From assembly GCF_049706645.1 (NCBI RefSeq), contig NZ_JBNAKP010000035.1, positions 1 through 64,000 on the forward strand: a DNA stretch of 64,000 nt, written 5' to 3'. This document shows, in pieces, positions 61,654 to 64,000 of the stretch. The position numbers and the translations under genes were made by a program. The DNA comes from Methanosarcina sp049706645 (lineage in GTDB: Archaea > Halobacteriota > Methanosarcinia > Methanosarcinales > Methanosarcinaceae). The notes under the pieces were generated by a model, which saw only the letters and a program-made list of their open reading frames with translations, did not search any database and was not told where the DNA came from. Position 1 is the stretch's first letter; the number at the start of each line of letters is the position of its first letter.

Positions 61654-62379
61654 TCAATACAACCTCACCGGTTCAATTCCCATTTTTTCCATCAAGCAGG
61701 CAGGGATATCGAGTACCTCCAGGACCGAATCTATAATAATTCCGTCGGAAGTTGCCACAATCAGATTCTTTTCCGGATTTCCTCCCTCGGTTTTCAGCTC
61801 GAAATCCGCGATTTTTGAGGTTTTTGCCTCGCCTGAAATTCCGTATTCTTTCAGTTTGTAACGGATGAAACCTGCAAGCTCCCCACTCCGGCTTATCTGG
61901 GCGTCAAAAAGAAAAATGACTGAGTTCGGACCTGCTTCGGAAAGAAACTTGAGGACTGCATTGAGGGCTTCTTCGATATCTTCGGCCTGTTTTGCCTTGC
62001 TGAAATAGTAGCGGGTATCTCTTATGTAGCCATCGTCACAGAACCACATAGGTTCTTTTTTTAGCAGGCTGTCCATACTGAGAAGAACATTGTACCCATC
62101 AAGGAGAAGCTTCCTATCTTTTATGCCGTTGCAGGCAATTTTTTTATTGATCCTGGAAACTATCCTGTCCGGGGGCATAACCACCCTTGTGAGTATCTGT
62201 CGTTCTTCCAGGCTGAGCTGGAAATGGTCAGCCACGAAACGGATAGTCGAAAACTTGGGATAACCCCATCGGAGTATGCTCCGGATATCCCGCGCAGGCT
62301 TGAGTAATTTTTTTCTGAGCCGTTCTTCTTTCAGGCAGGGATCGGAAAAATCAGCTGAACTTTCATGCAGATCTCTCAT
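61654..62379 (-). CDS. DUF434 domain protein
   Basis: 241 residues from ATG 62379 after AAAGGAGA. The N-terminal DUF434 region (about 10-60, LRWGYPKFSTIRFVADHFQ) is joined to a PIN-like alpha/beta domain with LLLDGYNVLLSMDSLL (about 95), VIFLFDAQISRSGELA and LIVATSDGIIIDS: several acidic residues in PIN-like positions. Such proteins may be RNases. The 48-codon extension of the longer frame is not conserved-looking. Converges with the TPR gene by four bases. Confidence 0.8.
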   Translation of the reverse strand: MRDLHESSADFSDPCLKEERLRKKLLKPARDIRSILRWGYPKFSTIRFVADHFQLSLEERQILTRVVMPPDRIVSRINKKIACNGIKDRKLLLDGYNVLLSMDSLLKKEPMWFCDDGYIRDTRYYFSKAKQAEDIEEALNAVLKFLSEAGPNSVIFLFDAQISRSGELAGFIRYKLKEYGISGEAKTSKIADFELKTEGGNPEKNLIVATSDGIIIDSVLEVLDIPACLMEKMGIEPVRLY

Positions 62380-62580
62380 TAACGGTTGTCTCCTTTTAGG
62401 AAGGGAGTTCTTTAAATGAGTGAAGATATATGTTATATATACATATCTGCACAAATAAAAATAATAATGTGTGATCTCAGGCCGTCGGTTTGCCTCTTTG
62501 GTTTTTGTTTCGGTTCTGTTCAATTTTATCTTGATTTTCAGCTGTGAGCCAACTCACGGTTCCGGCTGGAGGGTTATACT

Positions 62581-63561
62581 ATGGAAGTATTATGGCTGGC
62601 TCAGGAAGAAGTAAAAAGTGTTATGGATATGAGTTCTGATATGCAGGTAGTGGAAAGAGCTTTCAGGCAGCACGGGCTTGGCAGGGTCCAGATGCCTCCC
62701 AAATCGTACCTCTATTATACGGCCTATAACGGGGACCTGCGGACAATGCCTGCATATCTTGAAGAAGAAAATATTACTGGCGTGAAAATTGTAAACGTCC
62801 ACCCCGGAAATCCGGATCGTGGGCTTCCTACGGTAATGGCGCTTATTGTCCTTATTTCTCCGGAAACAGGCGCTCCGGTAGCAGTTATGGACGGAACCTA
62901 TCTGACCGATATCCGGACCGGAGCCGCAGGGGGGATTGCCGCAAAATATCTGGCAAGAAAGGATTCGAAGGTTATAGGCCTGGTCGGGGCCGGAAACCAG
63001 GCAAAGACCCAGATCGAAGCTCTCTGCGATGTTTTTGAACCCGAACTGGTAAGAATCACTTCCAGGACAAAAGAAAGTTCTGAACAGTTTATCCGGGAAA
63101 TGTCAGATATTACTCCCTGTGAAATCCGTTATGAAGACAGCATTGAGAAGGTCTGCAATTGTGATATCCTGGTCACGACCACTCCGACCAGAAAACCTAT
63201 CGTAAAGGCTCAGTGGATCAAAGAGGGCACTCACATAAATGCAATCGGGGCGGATGCGATAGGAAAAGAAGAACTTGACCCCGAACTTTTACTTCGGTCC
63301 AAGGTAATTGTGGACGATATGGTCCAGGCGCTCCATTCCGGAGAAGTAAACGTTCCTCTCTCAAAGCACTACATTTCGGAAAACGATATCCATGCCCAGC
63401 TCGGCGAAGTGATCGCCGGCCTGAAACCGGGCAGGACAAGTGATGAGGAAATTACGATCTTCGACTCAACAGGCCTTGCAATTCAGGACGTTGCAAGCGC
63501 ACACCTTGTTTATGAGAGGGCTATCACTAAAGGACTCGGCATGCAGGTCCGGATGTTCTGA
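62581..63561 (+). CDS. alanine dehydrogenase / ornithine cyclodeaminase family
   Basis: An NAD-dependent mu-crystallin-type enzyme of 326 residues. Seen: GVKIVNVHPGNPDRGLPTVM, the catalytic Lys there and Asp in MDGTYLTDIRTGAAGG (about 105-115), and a Rossmann GLVGAGNQAKTQIEAL (about 137). Archaeal homologues (A. fulgidus) interconvert alanine and pyruvate (EC 1.4.1.1); ornithine cyclodeaminase activity is the alternative. ATG after ggagggttatact. Confidence 0.86.
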   Translation: MEVLWLAQEEVKSVMDMSSDMQVVERAFRQHGLGRVQMPPKSYLYYTAYNGDLRTMPAYLEEENITGVKIVNVHPGNPDRGLPTVMALIVLISPETGAPVAVMDGTYLTDIRTGAAGGIAAKYLARKDSKVIGLVGAGNQAKTQIEALCDVFEPELVRITSRTKESSEQFIREMSDITPCEIRYEDSIEKVCNCDILVTTTPTRKPIVKAQWIKEGTHINAIGADAIGKEELDPELLLRSKVIVDDMVQALHSGEVNVPLSKHYISENDIHAQLGEVIAGLKPGRTSDEEITIFDSTGLAIQDVASAHLVYERAITKGLGMQVRMF

Positions 63562-64000
63562 AGCTCCCGATCCCGTCTCAGGAGGACGGTCCGAACTGTG
63601 CTCTAAAAATAGGCAATGTGCTGCCCTTTTCGCTCACCTCGTTCGCTCAAGAGGGTTAATTTATAATTAAAGATACTGAAGCGAGCTCAAGAGGGGTAAC
63701 TATGGGTAAGAGAAACTATTTTTTACTCGCTGGGGATGGATAATTGGGAAAGTAATGCTGTTTTTCGCCCGCGCAGGCGAACTGATTTATAGCGTTAAAT
63801 CTTTTCCGTTTCTTCAGTTTTCTCGCGACTACGAGATTTCAGTGATTTAAAACCAGAGATGGCACCTGTTAAAGTAGTGTAAGAAAAGGAGCACGGACAC
63901 TGTCTTTTCGGATCTTTCTTCTTTCGTGGTGTGGAACCTGACTGGGAATTTTCTGTATTGAGCTGGTTTGCAGATATAGTGAATTAAAACCACCGAAAGT
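63562..64000. other. right-end region without a supported gene
   Basis: Contains a 13-codon frame at 63702-63743 with a strong site agaggggt before its ATG, possibly a leader peptide or the start of a degraded gene, and a direct repeat caagaggg(g/t)taa at 63649 and 63690. The remainder of the operon or next gene lies beyond the window. Confidence 0.4.

Overview
The window is archaeal and almost certainly from a Methanosarcina chromosome. Markers are a fused sulfopyruvate decarboxylase beside cysteate synthase (the Methanosarcina route to coenzyme M), methanogenesis marker 16, an MptN-type tetrahydromethanopterin:glutamate ligase, a membrane LonB protease, CDP-archaeol synthase, archaeal PP1-type phosphatase, Pth2, TruD, long AT-rich intergenic spacers and TATA-type promoters. 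Assignments rest on reading motifs in the sequence; no database search was run.

Region 1 (1-13.2 kb) looks like a decayed genomic island ending at a tRNA-Leu(CAG) gene. It holds DUF2795, pentapeptide-repeat and PsiE-like genes, a tandem-duplicated membrane protein, a homospermidine synthase, an intact IS5-type insertion sequence, and two large glucan enzymes (a debranching enzyme in visibly GC-richer DNA and a GH13 enzyme). Three 3' fragments of the same tRNA-Leu (3775, 6950, 12950), a 5' fragment (13204) and frameshifted gene remnants lie within or beside it. This is the strongest sign of repeated insertion at one tRNA. No integrase gene was found.

Region 2 (13.4-26.9 kb) is core metabolism: argF, purD, pyrE, carS, a winged-helix regulator, a ubiquitin-like sulfur carrier overlapped by an unlisted 42-codon gene, tRNA-Gly/Phe/Val, methanogenesis marker 16, comDE and cysteate synthase. 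Region 3 (27-35.4 kb) has two divergent TPR genes around a small membrane protein whose two transmembrane hairpins copy the membrane insert of LonB, then lonB-tldD-tldE as one run. Region 4 (35.5-42.3 kb) has two UspA genes, a Gate-domain membrane protein, cooF-cooS (monofunctional Ni-CO dehydrogenase), a Trm112-like zinc protein and a membrane protein; a candidate structured RNA lies at 36.47-36.57 kb. Region 5 (42.7-52 kb) is pyrG, a lysine-rich 44-residue protein, a DUF4013 protein, truD with a transglutaminase-like protein, pth2, mptN, and iscS-iscU (the IscU lacks its first cluster cysteine). Region 6 (52-63.6 kb) has an M14 zinc carboxypeptidase with a probable ACG start next to a free copy of its own N-terminal domain, lrgA-lrgB, fxsA, two paralogous TPR genes, a PP1-type phosphatase, a DUF434 protein and alanine dehydrogenase/ornithine cyclodeaminase.

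A pattern across the window is short A-rich tandem repeats (11-20 bp units, 3-5 copies) in intergenic DNA, often directly upstream of start codons, with a different unit at each locus. Most starts were set from Shine-Dalgarno spacing, and several differ from the longest open frame.
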